Below, in pieces: positions 1 to 5,492 of a stretch of 6,647 nucleotides of DNA. The position numbers and the translations under genes are program-made. Under the pieces are notes generated by a model. The model searched no databases. It saw nothing but the letters and a program-made list of their open reading frames with translations, and was not told the origin of the DNA. The DNA comes from Geminicoccaceae bacterium (lineage in GTDB: Bacteria > Pseudomonadota > Alphaproteobacteria > Geminicoccales > Geminicoccaceae): the NCBI GenBank assembly GCA_030824835.1, contig JAPJRA010000208.1:1-6647 (forward strand). Reading direction: 5' to 3'. Position 1 is the first letter of the stretch; the number at the start of each line of letters is the position of its first letter.

Positions 1-332
1 AAGCTCATGTAGCCGTAGCGGCCCATCATGACGACGTCCTGGACCAGCACCGGGAAGTTCCAGTCGACATCCTCGCTCTGCGGCACGTAGGCGACGCTGT
101 TGCGCTTCAGCGCGTCGGCGACCGGCATCCCGCACAGGCTGACGGTGCCACGAGACGGGCGCACGAAGCCCATAATCGCCTTGAACAGGGTCGACTTGCC
201 GCTGCCGTTGATGCCGACCAGCGCACAGATCGAGCCCAGCCCCAGCTCGAACGACGCGTCCTCGATCGCCGTATGGCCGTTGCGGTAGGTGACGGTGAGG
301 TCACGGACGGCGATGCCGATCTCGTCCGGCAT
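1..332 (-). CDS. sitB: Manganese/iron ABC transporter ATP-binding protein (SitB-like), N-terminal part
   Basis: This is the ATPase that powers a metal-ion ABC importer from the cytoplasmic side of the inner membrane. Only the first 110 codons lie in the window; the gene continues past the left edge. The translation begins [19 protein letters not shown]. It has a Walker A motif GINGSGKST at residues 40-48 and a Q-loop at about residues 82-94, where [13 protein letters not shown] is the form typical of the SitB/MntB branch; MMGRYGYM follows at 102-109. The Walker B and ABC signature motifs would lie outside the window. The ATG at 332 is 5 bp after the stop of the binding-protein gene and has only a weak ribosome-binding site, so translational coupling is likely. 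The family call is firm. The choice between Mn, Fe and Zn rests on the partner protein. Confidence 0.9.
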   Translation of the reverse strand, partial: MPDEIGIAVRDLTVTYRNGHTAIEDASFELGLGSICALVGINGSGKSTLFKAIMGFVRPSRGTVSLCGMPVADALKRNSVAYVPQSEDVDWNFPVLVQDVVMMGRYGYMS

Positions 333-337
333 GGCGA

Positions 338-1258
338 TCACGCGCTGAAGCCCTGCGCGATCGTCTCGACGGTGACTTCGAGCAGGTCGACGTAGCTCGG
401 GACCGGCCCGTCCGGGCCGCTGAGCGAGTCGACGTACAGCACGCCCCCGTATTGCGCGCCCGTCTCCTTGGCCACCTGCCGCGCGGCGCGGTCGGAGATC
501 GTGCTCTCGCTGAACACGACCGGGATCTGGTTCTCGCGCACGAGGTCGATCACGCGCCGCACCTGCTTGGGCGTGCCCTGCTCGTCGGCGTTGATCGGCC
601 AGAGGAAGGCTTCGCGCATCCCGTAATCGCGGGCGAGATAGCTGAACGCCCCCTCGCTGGTCACCAGCCAGCGGCGGGTCTCGGGCACGGCCGCCAGCCG
701 CTGCCGCAACGGCTCGTCCAGTGCGCGGATCCGGGCCGCGTAGGCCTGGGCATTGCGGTCGTAGATCGCCGCGTTGGCAGGGTCGTGCTGGGCCAGCGCC
801 TGGCGGATGTTCTCGATGTAGATCAGCGCGTTGGTGGGCGACATCCAGGCATGCGGGTTGGGCTTGCCGGTATACGGCCCCTGCGTGATCCCCATGAGCT
901 CCACGCCCGAGGTCACGACCACGCTCGGCACGTCACGGACATTCTCGAAGAACCGCTCGAACCAGCGCTCGAGATTGAGGCCGTTCCACAGCACGAGGTC
1001 GGCCGACTGCGCCTTGACGATGTCGAGCGGCGTCGGCTGGTAGTCGTGGATCTCGGCACCCGGCTTCGTGATCGACTCGACCGTGGCCGCCGTCCCGGCG
1101 ACGTTCTGCGCGATGTCCTGGATGACCGTGAAGGTCGTCACCACGCGAAACGGCTTGGCGCCCTCGGCCTCCTCGGCCCCGGGACGCGCTCCGACCGCCA
1201 TCGCCAGCAGGAGCGCGCCGGCCGCCACCATAAACTGCCTGCCCAAGCTCTGACGCAT
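338..1258 (-). CDS. sitA: Metal ABC transporter substrate-binding protein (SitA/MntA-like, Mn/Fe)
   Basis: This periplasmic cluster A-I solute-binding protein captures Mn2+ or Fe2+ and delivers it to the SitBCD importer. From the ATG at 1258 it is 306 residues long, normal for the family. Residues 1-24 form a signal peptide with a basic start and a core around [13 protein letters not shown]. The metal ligands expected in the PsaA/SitA branch are visible: His71 (EIHDYQP), His136 (NPHAWM), Glu202 ([13 protein letters not shown]) and Asp277 (LYVDS). The His-His-Glu-Asp set and the [14 protein letters not shown] segment point to SitA rather than a His-rich ZnuA. An in-frame TTG at 1273 would add five residues. 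The ATG at 1258 is preferred because GGGGA lies about 5 nt upstream of it. The ATPase gene follows 5 bp downstream, so this is the first gene of the operon. A regulator such as Mur or MntR is plausible, but no known box was proven. Confidence 0.93.
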   Translation of the reverse strand: MRQSLGRQFMVAAGALLLAMAVGARPGAEEAEGAKPFRVVTTFTVIQDIAQNVAGTAATVESITKPGAEIHDYQPTPLDIVKAQSADLVLWNGLNLERWFERFFENVRDVPSVVVTSGVELMGITQGPYTGKPNPHAWMSPTNALIYIENIRQALAQHDPANAAIYDRNAQAYAARIRALDEPLRQRLAAVPETRRWLVTSEGAFSYLARDYGMREAFLWPINADEQGTPKQVRRVIDLVRENQIPVVFSESTISDRAARQVAKETGAQYGGVLYVDSLSGPDGPVPSYVDLLEVTVETIAQGFSA

Positions 1259-1289
1259 GCGGATCCCCAGCAATTTGTGGCTTCACGAG

Positions 1290-1350
1290 CATGTCCATAG
1301 CTGCATTGTTTAGCTAAAGCTACATTTTTTATGTCAGACTTTAGCCAGGG
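1290..1350. promoter_or_regulatory. Divergent control region with inverted repeats upstream of sitA
   Basis: The AT-rich stretch between sitA and the flippase gene contains repeated TTTAGC/GCTAAA elements. TTTAGCTAAA at 1309-1318 is a perfect 10-bp palindrome. GCTAAAG at 1313-1319 is inverted as CTTTAGC at 1339-1345, and inside that pair ACAT (1322-1325) and ATGT (1331-1334) flank a run of five T. On the minus strand CTGACA at 1337-1332 resembles a -35 box, but no good -10 follows at the usual distance. The position suits a metal-responsive operator for sitA. That role is inferred from context, not from a match to a known consensus. Confidence 0.4.
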
Positions 1351-1353
1351 TGA

Positions 1354-1383
1354 TTGGGCCGGCTGCCCGTCCCGAAGTAGAAT
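1354..1383 (+). promoter_or_regulatory. Possible promoter for the flippase gene
   Basis: TTGGGC at 1354-1359 and TAGAAT at 1378-1383 are separated by 18 bp. The -10 box matches the sigma-70 consensus at five of six positions and the -35 box at three of six. Transcription would start near 1390, leaving a leader of about 80 nt before the GTG start at 1470. The match is weak, and alphaproteobacterial promoters often diverge from the E. coli consensus. Confidence 0.25.
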
Positions 1384-1469
1384 CCGCGCGGTGCCCGCAA
1401 CCTCCCTGCACGTTTACGGCAGTCGATCAGCGGCTATGGTACAGCGGTTGCCGAGCCGGAGGTTGAGCT

Positions 1470-2813
1470 GTGCGGAATTTGCTGACGGCCGCCGCTCGTG
1501 CAGGCAGGCACTTGAAGTTCATCGAGGGACGCTTCGCGCGGCGCCTTGCGACACTCTCCGGCGGCACCGTCCTCGGCCAAGCGGTGCTCATTGCATGCTC
1601 GCCGCTTCTGACCCGACTATATACGCCAGCCGAGTTCGGCGTGCTGGCCGTGTTCATTGCCGCGTCGAGCATGCTGCTCAACGTCATGACGTTGCGGTAC
1701 GAGTATGCCATTCCCTCATGTCGGACGGATGATGAGGCTGCGGGCATGGTCACCTTGTGCGCCATGGTCACGTTGCCCGTCAGTGCGGCGCTCGCGCTGA
1801 CATTGCTGCTCGTTGCGGACAGGGTCGTCGACTATCTCGCCATGCCCGATCTTCGCGGGCTGCTCTGGGTGCTCCCGGCCATGATGCTGGTCTGGGGCTT
1901 GACGCTACCACTGGGCGGATGGTCGATCCGCAACGGCACGTTCCGGCAGAACGCCATCGGCAACTTCGCCCAGTTCGCCTCTCAAGGCGTCGCGCCGTTA
2001 GCACTGGGCCTCGCGTTCGGCGGCACCGGCTCGCTGGTTCTCGGCTACGCGATGGGGCCGCTGGCGCGCCTCGCGGGTTTACTGATGGTAGCCCCCCGCC
2101 CCTCTTCTCTTCGCTTGCGGCGGATCGAGTTCGCGCGTCTCTGCAGTCTGGCCCGTCGCTTCTGGCGCTACCCCGTCTTCTCGGGCTCGTCGGCGCTGCT
2201 GCAGAACGTGTCGCAGATGCTGCCGTCGATCCTGATCGCCATCCTCTACGGCCCGGCCGCTGCCGGCATATTTGGCTTGGCGCAGCGGATCATGAGCTTG
2301 CCATTGCGCCTGCTGGCGGACGCGGCAAGCTCCGTGTTCCTTGCAGAAATTGCCCGGGCCGATCGGCGGGTAACCCATCAGCTGTTCATCCGTACGTCGA
2401 CAACGTTCCTATGCGTCGGGGTTGCCGGCATGCTGCCCGTCATGCTGTTCGGGCCCCAGCTGTTTGCGCTCGTCTTCGGTGAATCGTGGCGGGCGACGGG
2501 AGAAATCACCCAGATTCTGGTGCCGCTCTATCTGGCCAGATTCATCGTCACGCCAGTGTCGCAGATATTGAACGTGTATCGGCAACAGCACATGCATTTT
2601 CTGTCATCGATGCTGAATTGCCTGATGCTAGCGCTTAGCTTCTGGGCAGGGTGGCATTTCATGCTGTCCTTGCATTACACTGTCTTGCTGTACGCCATGG
2701 GATCCACGGCCTCTTTTATGCTTTATTTTGTATCCGCATGGTATGCGGCGACGGCACGGCCTGTTGGCGCGGGCATGACGGACGAGTCCTTCGGGCCTGA
2801 ACATTCCCCATGA
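1470..2813 (+). CDS. Polysaccharide flippase, Wzx/MOP superfamily membrane protein
   Basis: This is an integral inner-membrane protein of 447 residues, the usual size for Wzx-type flippases, which move lipid-linked oligosaccharide units across the membrane for surface-polysaccharide assembly. Hydrophobic segments run through most of the chain. The N-terminal family signature is clear: a glycine-rich first helix (about residues 30-46), then LTRLYTPAEFGVLAVF at 47-62 and LRYEYAI at 75-81. The segment around GWSIRNGTFRQNAIGNFAQF and the later hydrophobic pairs also fit. The start is GTG at 1470, supported by GGAGG at 1458-1462 with 7-nt spacing. No glycosyltransferase or polymerase gene lies beside it, so the exported glycan is unknown. 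The 3' third is poorer in GC than the flanking genes: I counted 29 of 60 G or C at 2581-2640. The gene converges on the radical SAM gene. The superfamily is firm; the substrate is not. Confidence 0.86.
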   Translation: MRNLLTAAARAGRHLKFIEGRFARRLATLSGGTVLGQAVLIACSPLLTRLYTPAEFGVLAVFIAASSMLLNVMTLRYEYAIPSCRTDDEAAGMVTLCAMVTLPVSAALALTLLLVADRVVDYLAMPDLRGLLWVLPAMMLVWGLTLPLGGWSIRNGTFRQNAIGNFAQFASQGVAPLALGLAFGGTGSLVLGYAMGPLARLAGLLMVAPRPSSLRLRRIEFARLCSLARRFWRYPVFSGSSALLQNVSQMLPSILIAILYGPAAAGIFGLAQRIMSLPLRLLADAASSVFLAEIARADRRVTHQLFIRTSTTFLCVGVAGMLPVMLFGPQLFALVFGESWRATGEITQILVPLYLARFIVTPVSQILNVYRQQHMHFLSSMLNCLMLALSFWAGWHFMLSLHYTVLLYAMGSTASFMLYFVSAWYAATARPVGAGMTDESFGPEHSP

Positions 2814-2814
2814 A

Positions 2815-2876
2815 CCGGCTTGACCGGAGCCGGCAGCCCGTGCGTCTACCGACGGCCGGGCCGGAATGCCGGCCGT
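2815..2876. terminator. Tandem hairpins between convergent genes, probable bidirectional terminator
   Basis: The 64-bp gap between the two convergent stop codons holds two stem-loops. CCGGCT at 2815-2820 pairs with AGCCGG at 2828-2833 across a 7-nt loop. ACGGCCGG at 2852-2859 pairs with CCGGCCGT at 2869-2876 across a 9-nt loop. The second can refold as GGCCGG (2859-2864) with CCGGCC (2869-2874) around a tetraloop. There is no T-tract on either strand, so this is not a textbook intrinsic terminator. The GC-rich stems and the position make termination or 3'-end protection the likeliest role. Confidence 0.45.
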
Positions 2877-2877
2877 A

Positions 2878-3894
2878 TCAGACGCCTTTGCACCCCCGGC
2901 ACGCGGGCATGTTTTCGCTTTTCCGCCACCGATGGGCGTGCCGATACGTCTTGAGCTCGGGACTGTTCCACGCCGATCCCAGGGTCGTGGTGTGAATATT
3001 GCCGAGCTCGATGCGCCTATCCGGGGTCGCATAGGCGTTCGGCCCGCAAAGCGGGATGGAGCCGTCCCATTTGACCTCCAGACATTTGAAGGGATGGCTG
3101 CAGCGCGGCTCGGTCTGCTTGGAGACGTGCAGCGGCGTGAAGACATCCACCTTGTTGTCCAGGCCACTGACCTCGAGAAGGTTCTGTGGCATCACCGTAT
3201 CCGCCCATTGCTTGTAGAATCTGGCATCGCTCGCCAGATGCTGCTTTGTCGAGGGCCTGATCATCAGGCGCACGTTCAAGGTGGATTTCCCGGTGGACCT
3301 GCCCTTCAGGGTCGACAATAGCTGCAGGTTTTTCAAGACCCGATCATAGCTGCCGCGAAGTCGGGAGGCCTCGAAGACCTCCTTGCCGCCAGCATCGATC
3401 GACACCTCGATGAGACTTACGGGAGCGTTGATGACCGCGATGGGAACTTCTTGCGTGCGCCATTGCGCGTTGGTGACGAGCTGTAGATATTTGGTCGCGC
3501 GTGCCAAGCGGCCGATCATGCTCGTGAACTGAGGATGCTGCGTGGGTTCGCCGCCGATGAGCTTGACCCGCTGAATCTTGAAACGGACGATGTCCTCGAT
3601 CACCCTCTCGAACGTCTCGGGCGTCATGATGCCACTCGGCCGACTCATGAGAAGTGTATAGCAATATTCGCAGCGAAGATTGCACGTGTTCGTCAGCTCG
3701 AGAGACAAAAGCGGAGGCCTGCGGGACGACGATAGCAAAAATGGAAATTGCGTTCGCGCAATATCGAATATGTTCACACCATGAAACATCGCCCGAAGCG
3801 AAAAATGACGGTAAGAATCAAATCGATAACTGATTCTCCGTAATCTGTTCGTATTGGCGATGATTGCCCGTTTCGACGTTACTGTATCAATCAC
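2878..3894 (-). CDS. Radical SAM protein with C-terminal SPASM-like domain, function unknown
   Basis: This 338-residue protein would use S-adenosylmethionine and a [4Fe-4S] cluster to generate a 5'-deoxyadenosyl radical; the substrate is not known. The cluster motif is CNLRCEYC, with Cys71, Cys75 and Cys78, preceded by LSLELTNT. The SAM-binding GGEPTQHP follows at 114-121. The C-terminal part carries a SPASM-like cysteine set: Cys265, Cys271, Cys283 (KCLEVKWDGSIPLC), LGNI at 297-300, and Cys332-x2-Cys335 three residues from the end. That is five cysteines, enough for one auxiliary cluster but fewer than in full SPASM enzymes. The start is GTG at 3894, the only canonical start after the upstream in-frame stop, with AAAAGG 11 nt before it. 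The 5' end is AT-rich. The neighbouring flippase hints at glycan or lipid chemistry, but peptide modification is equally possible because no precursor peptide was recognised. Confidence 0.85.
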   Translation of the reverse strand: MIDTVTSKRAIIANTNRLRRISYRFDSYRHFSLRAMFHGVNIFDIARTQFPFLLSSSRRPPLLSLELTNTCNLRCEYCYTLLMSRPSGIMTPETFERVIEDIVRFKIQRVKLIGGEPTQHPQFTSMIGRLARATKYLQLVTNAQWRTQEVPIAVINAPVSLIEVSIDAGGKEVFEASRLRGSYDRVLKNLQLLSTLKGRSTGKSTLNVRLMIRPSTKQHLASDARFYKQWADTVMPQNLLEVSGLDNKVDVFTPLHVSKQTEPRCSHPFKCLEVKWDGSIPLCGPNAYATPDRRIELGNIHTTTLGSAWNSPELKTYRHAHRWRKSENMPACRGCKGV

Positions 3895-4204
3895 TTTAAG
3901 ATATACCTTTTGTCCGACATTTATTGAATTGCTTCGGTTATCGCGCCTCCTGCTACCGACTCAAGTATGGACGCCTTGTAAGGACCTATCAACCCCACAA
4001 ACCGGAGCGTGAGCCGATTGTCGCTGGAACCGCGGCAGATGCAGCCAGGCCACGGTCCCGGGCTACGGCGCCCGACGGACGAGTTCCGGCACCGAACCGT
4101 CGCGCGAGGATGCCTGCCCTGAGCGCAGCGGTCTTGGCTTGCCGCCGGGGCCCGCTGTAGAAGCGTCCGGCCCGGCTGCGGAACGGCCGGCGGGAGGCTG
4201 AAGC
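3895..4204. other. Divergent intergenic spacer between radical SAM gene and denD
   Basis: This 310-bp stretch has no convincing gene. Its left part is AT-rich and carries the possible radical SAM promoter; its right part is GC-rich. Near the right end CCGGCC (4167-4172) and GGCCGG (4185-4190) form an inverted repeat just ahead of the denD ribosome-binding site GGGAGG (4192-4197). No clear sigma-70 promoter for denD was found here, although one is expected because the upstream gene points the other way. Confidence 0.6.
3937..3964 (-). promoter_or_regulatory. Possible promoter for the radical SAM gene
   Basis: On the minus strand TTGAGT (complement of 3959-3964) is followed after 16 nt by GATAAC (complement of 3937-3942); each matches the sigma-70 consensus at four of six positions. 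Transcription would begin near 3930, giving a leader of about 36 nt before the GTG at 3894. The surroundings are AT-rich for this window: I counted 77 of 180 bases as G or C at 3781-3960. Confidence 0.3.
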
Positions 4205-5179
4205 ATGAGAATCCTGATTACCGGCGGTGCCGGGTTCATCGGCAAGAAGCTGGCGCTGCGGCTGCTGGAGCGTGAGCGCCTCGACGACCGTGCGATCGAG
4301 CAGCTGACCCTGTTCGACGTCGGCCCGGCCGAGGGCCTGCCCGCGGACCCCAGGCTCGCGATCACCACGGGCGACATCACCCGCCCGGGTGTCGTCTTCG
4401 ACCTGCTCCGCCCCGGCTACGACGCGGTCTATCACCTGGCCGCCGTGGTCAGCGGTGCGGCCGAGGCCGACATCGATCTCGGCTACGCCGTCAATCTCGA
4501 CGGGACGCGGCATCTGCTCGATGCCATCCGTGCCTTCGGCAACCGCCCGCGCCTCGTGTTCGCGAGCTCGGTCGCGGCCTTCGGCGGCGAGCTGCCCGAG
4601 ATTCTCGACGACGGCACGCCGCTGACCCCGCAGACCTCCTACGGCACGCAGAAAGCCATGGGCGAGCTGCTGGTCACGGACTTCCACCGCAAGGGCTTCC
4701 TCGACGGCCGCTCCCTGCGCCTGCCGACGATCGTCGTCCGTCCCGGCAAGCCCAACAAGGCGGCCTCGACCTGGGCCAGCTCGATCTTCCGCGAGCCGCT
4801 GGCCGGCCAGGAGGCGGTCTGCCCGGTGACTCGCGACGCCGCCATGTACTGCCTGTCGCCGCGCCGCGTGGTCGACGCCCTGGTGCATGCCATGGAGCTG
4901 CCGAGCGAGGCTTTGGGCATGGTGCGCAGCCTGACCTTGCCCGGCCGCACCTTCACCGTCGCCGAGATGGTGGAATCGCTGGAGCGCGTCGCCAGCCCCG
5001 CCGTCACCGCCCGGATCCGCTGGGAGCCCGACCCGGTGATCCAGAGGATCGTCGCCGGCTGGCCGCAGCATTTCCGCACCCCGCGTGCCGATCGCCTCGG
5101 CTTCTCGGCCGATGCCAGCCTGGACGAGATCGTCCGCCAGCATGTCGACGACGAGTTGGGCGGACGCTTCGCGGGCTGA
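4205..5179 (+). CDS. denD: D-erythronate dehydrogenase-like NAD-dependent epimerase/dehydratase (DenD)
   Basis: This 324-residue extended short-chain dehydrogenase is expected to oxidise D-erythronate to 2-oxo-tetronate with NAD+ in the cytoplasm, the first step of tetronate catabolism. The nucleotide-binding motif TGGAGFIG is at residues 6-13. Asp38 at the end of the second strand favours NAD over NADP. HLAA is at 77-80, and the catalytic set is Ser122, Tyr146 and Lys150 (SYGTQKAMGELL). The DenD-type core then follows: LRLPTIVVRPGKPNKAAS, the REPLAGQEAVCPV segment, LSPRRVVDALVHAMELP and the IRWEPDPVIQRIVAGWP region near the C-terminus. The ATG at 4205 has GGGAGG at 4192-4197 with 7-nt spacing. 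The usual partners of tetronate catabolism (a kinase and an aldolase or isomerase) are not beside it, so the gene probably stands alone or works with distant genes. A related sugar-acid substrate is possible. Confidence 0.85.
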   Translation: MRILITGGAGFIGKKLALRLLERERLDDRAIEQLTLFDVGPAEGLPADPRLAITTGDITRPGVVFDLLRPGYDAVYHLAAVVSGAAEADIDLGYAVNLDGTRHLLDAIRAFGNRPRLVFASSVAAFGGELPEILDDGTPLTPQTSYGTQKAMGELLVTDFHRKGFLDGRSLRLPTIVVRPGKPNKAASTWASSIFREPLAGQEAVCPVTRDAAMYCLSPRRVVDALVHAMELPSEALGMVRSLTLPGRTFTVAEMVESLERVASPAVTARIRWEPDPVIQRIVAGWPQHFRTPRADRLGFSADASLDEIVRQHVDDELGGRFAG

Positions 5180-5201
5180 GTTCGGCCTGCACCAACCTTC
5201 G

Positions 5202-5207
5202 TATAAT
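5202..5207 (+). promoter_or_regulatory. Consensus -10 hexamer TATAAT after denD
   Basis: A perfect TATAAT lies 23 bp after the denD stop in a short AT-rich patch, an unusual match in such GC-rich DNA. The -35 region is poor (GTTCGG at 5180-5185 with 16-bp spacing). If used, transcription would start near 5214 and read through the 18-bp palindrome into the small ORF and the peroxidase gene. Confidence 0.35.
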
Positions 5208-5253
5208 AGAATAGCCGTACAAGAACGATAAGTTCGGACGCATCAGGTTGCGC

Positions 5254-5271
5254 GCGGGCAATATTGCCCGC
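5254..5271. repeat. Perfect 18-bp palindrome, possible operator
   Basis: GCGGGCAATATTGCCCGC reads identically on both strands with no mismatch or central gap. It lies 47 bp downstream of the TATAAT and just before an AGGAGA ribosome-binding-like site at 5275-5280. Dyads of this size are typical of sites for dimeric repressors. As RNA it could form a hairpin that affects the adjacent ribosome-binding site. There is no T-tract, so a terminator role is less likely. Confidence 0.5.
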
Positions 5272-5288
5272 CGCAGGAGAGCGATCCG

Positions 5289-5492
5289 ATGCAGCTTACC
5301 CGTAGCCTTGTCGGCGGCGGCGCCGACACGTTTCTTGTCGTGGAGCAATACCCTCGCGCGAGCAGCTCACGACGGCTGTTGATGCTGTTCAAGTTCCTGC
5401 GACGACTGCGTAGGTCGGGGCGATTTATACTCACGAGTTCGTGTGCGAGCCGAGCCGGGCGCCGCTCTCTCGGGGCCGGCCATGCAGGATGA
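5289..5492 (+). CDS. Possible small basic protein, 67 residues, unrecognised
   Basis: The ATG at 5289 has AGGAGA at 5275-5280 with 8-nt spacing, a better ribosome-binding site than that of the peroxidase gene. The product begins MQLTRSLVGGGADTFLVVEQ and has an arginine-rich amphipathic stretch, RRLLMLFKFLRRLRRSGRF. The stop at 5490-5492 overlaps the peroxidase ATG at 5482, an arrangement compatible with translational coupling. Against it, third codon positions in the second half do not show the strong GC bias of the neighbouring genes, and no family is recognised. It may be a leader peptide or a chance ORF. Confidence 0.28.
   Translation: MQLTRSLVGGGADTFLVVEQYPRASSSRRLLMLFKFLRRLRRSGRFILTSSCASRAGRRSLGAGHAG

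Larger units (their letters stand above)
5180..5481. other. Intergenic spacer between denD and the peroxidase gene
   Basis: About 300 bp separate denD from the peroxidase start. The spacer holds a consensus -10 hexamer, a perfect 18-bp palindrome and a doubtful small ORF, each listed separately. A second -10-like hexamer, TATACT at 5426-5431, lies 50 bp before the peroxidase ATG, but no good -35 box precedes it. No transposon ends or tRNA remnants were seen. Confidence 0.55.

Noticed and set aside
452..1300. 282-codon plus-strand ORF opposite sitA
   Set aside because: It is antisense to a clear SitA-type protein; its sequence is Arg/His/Leu-rich without family features, as expected of an open antisense frame in GC-rich DNA.
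1757..2482. 241-codon plus-strand ORF in another frame inside the flippase gene
   Set aside because: The flippase frame shows continuous hydrophobic segments and family motifs with a strong ribosome-binding site; this one is an Arg/Ala-rich shadow.
2810..2995. 61-codon plus-strand ORF starting with ATGA overlap at the flippase stop
   Set aside because: The overlap looks like translational coupling, but the ORF runs through the terminator hairpins and antisense to the radical SAM gene, and the product has no recognisable feature.
3946..3951. AGGAGG on the minus strand upstream of the radical SAM gene
   Set aside because: It looks like an ideal ribosome-binding site, but no ATG, GTG or TTG follows within a usable distance; the first canonical in-frame start is the GTG at 3894, about 50 nt away.
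3924..4160. 78-codon plus-strand ORF in the spacer before denD
   Set aside because: It has no ribosome-binding site, no recognised domain, and crosses a sharp change in base composition; treated as chance.
3989..5143. 384-codon minus-strand ORF opposite denD
   Set aside because: It is longer than denD, but denD has a good ribosome-binding site and full SDR motifs. The opposite frame gives Arg/Gly/Ala/Asp-rich sequence with no domain.
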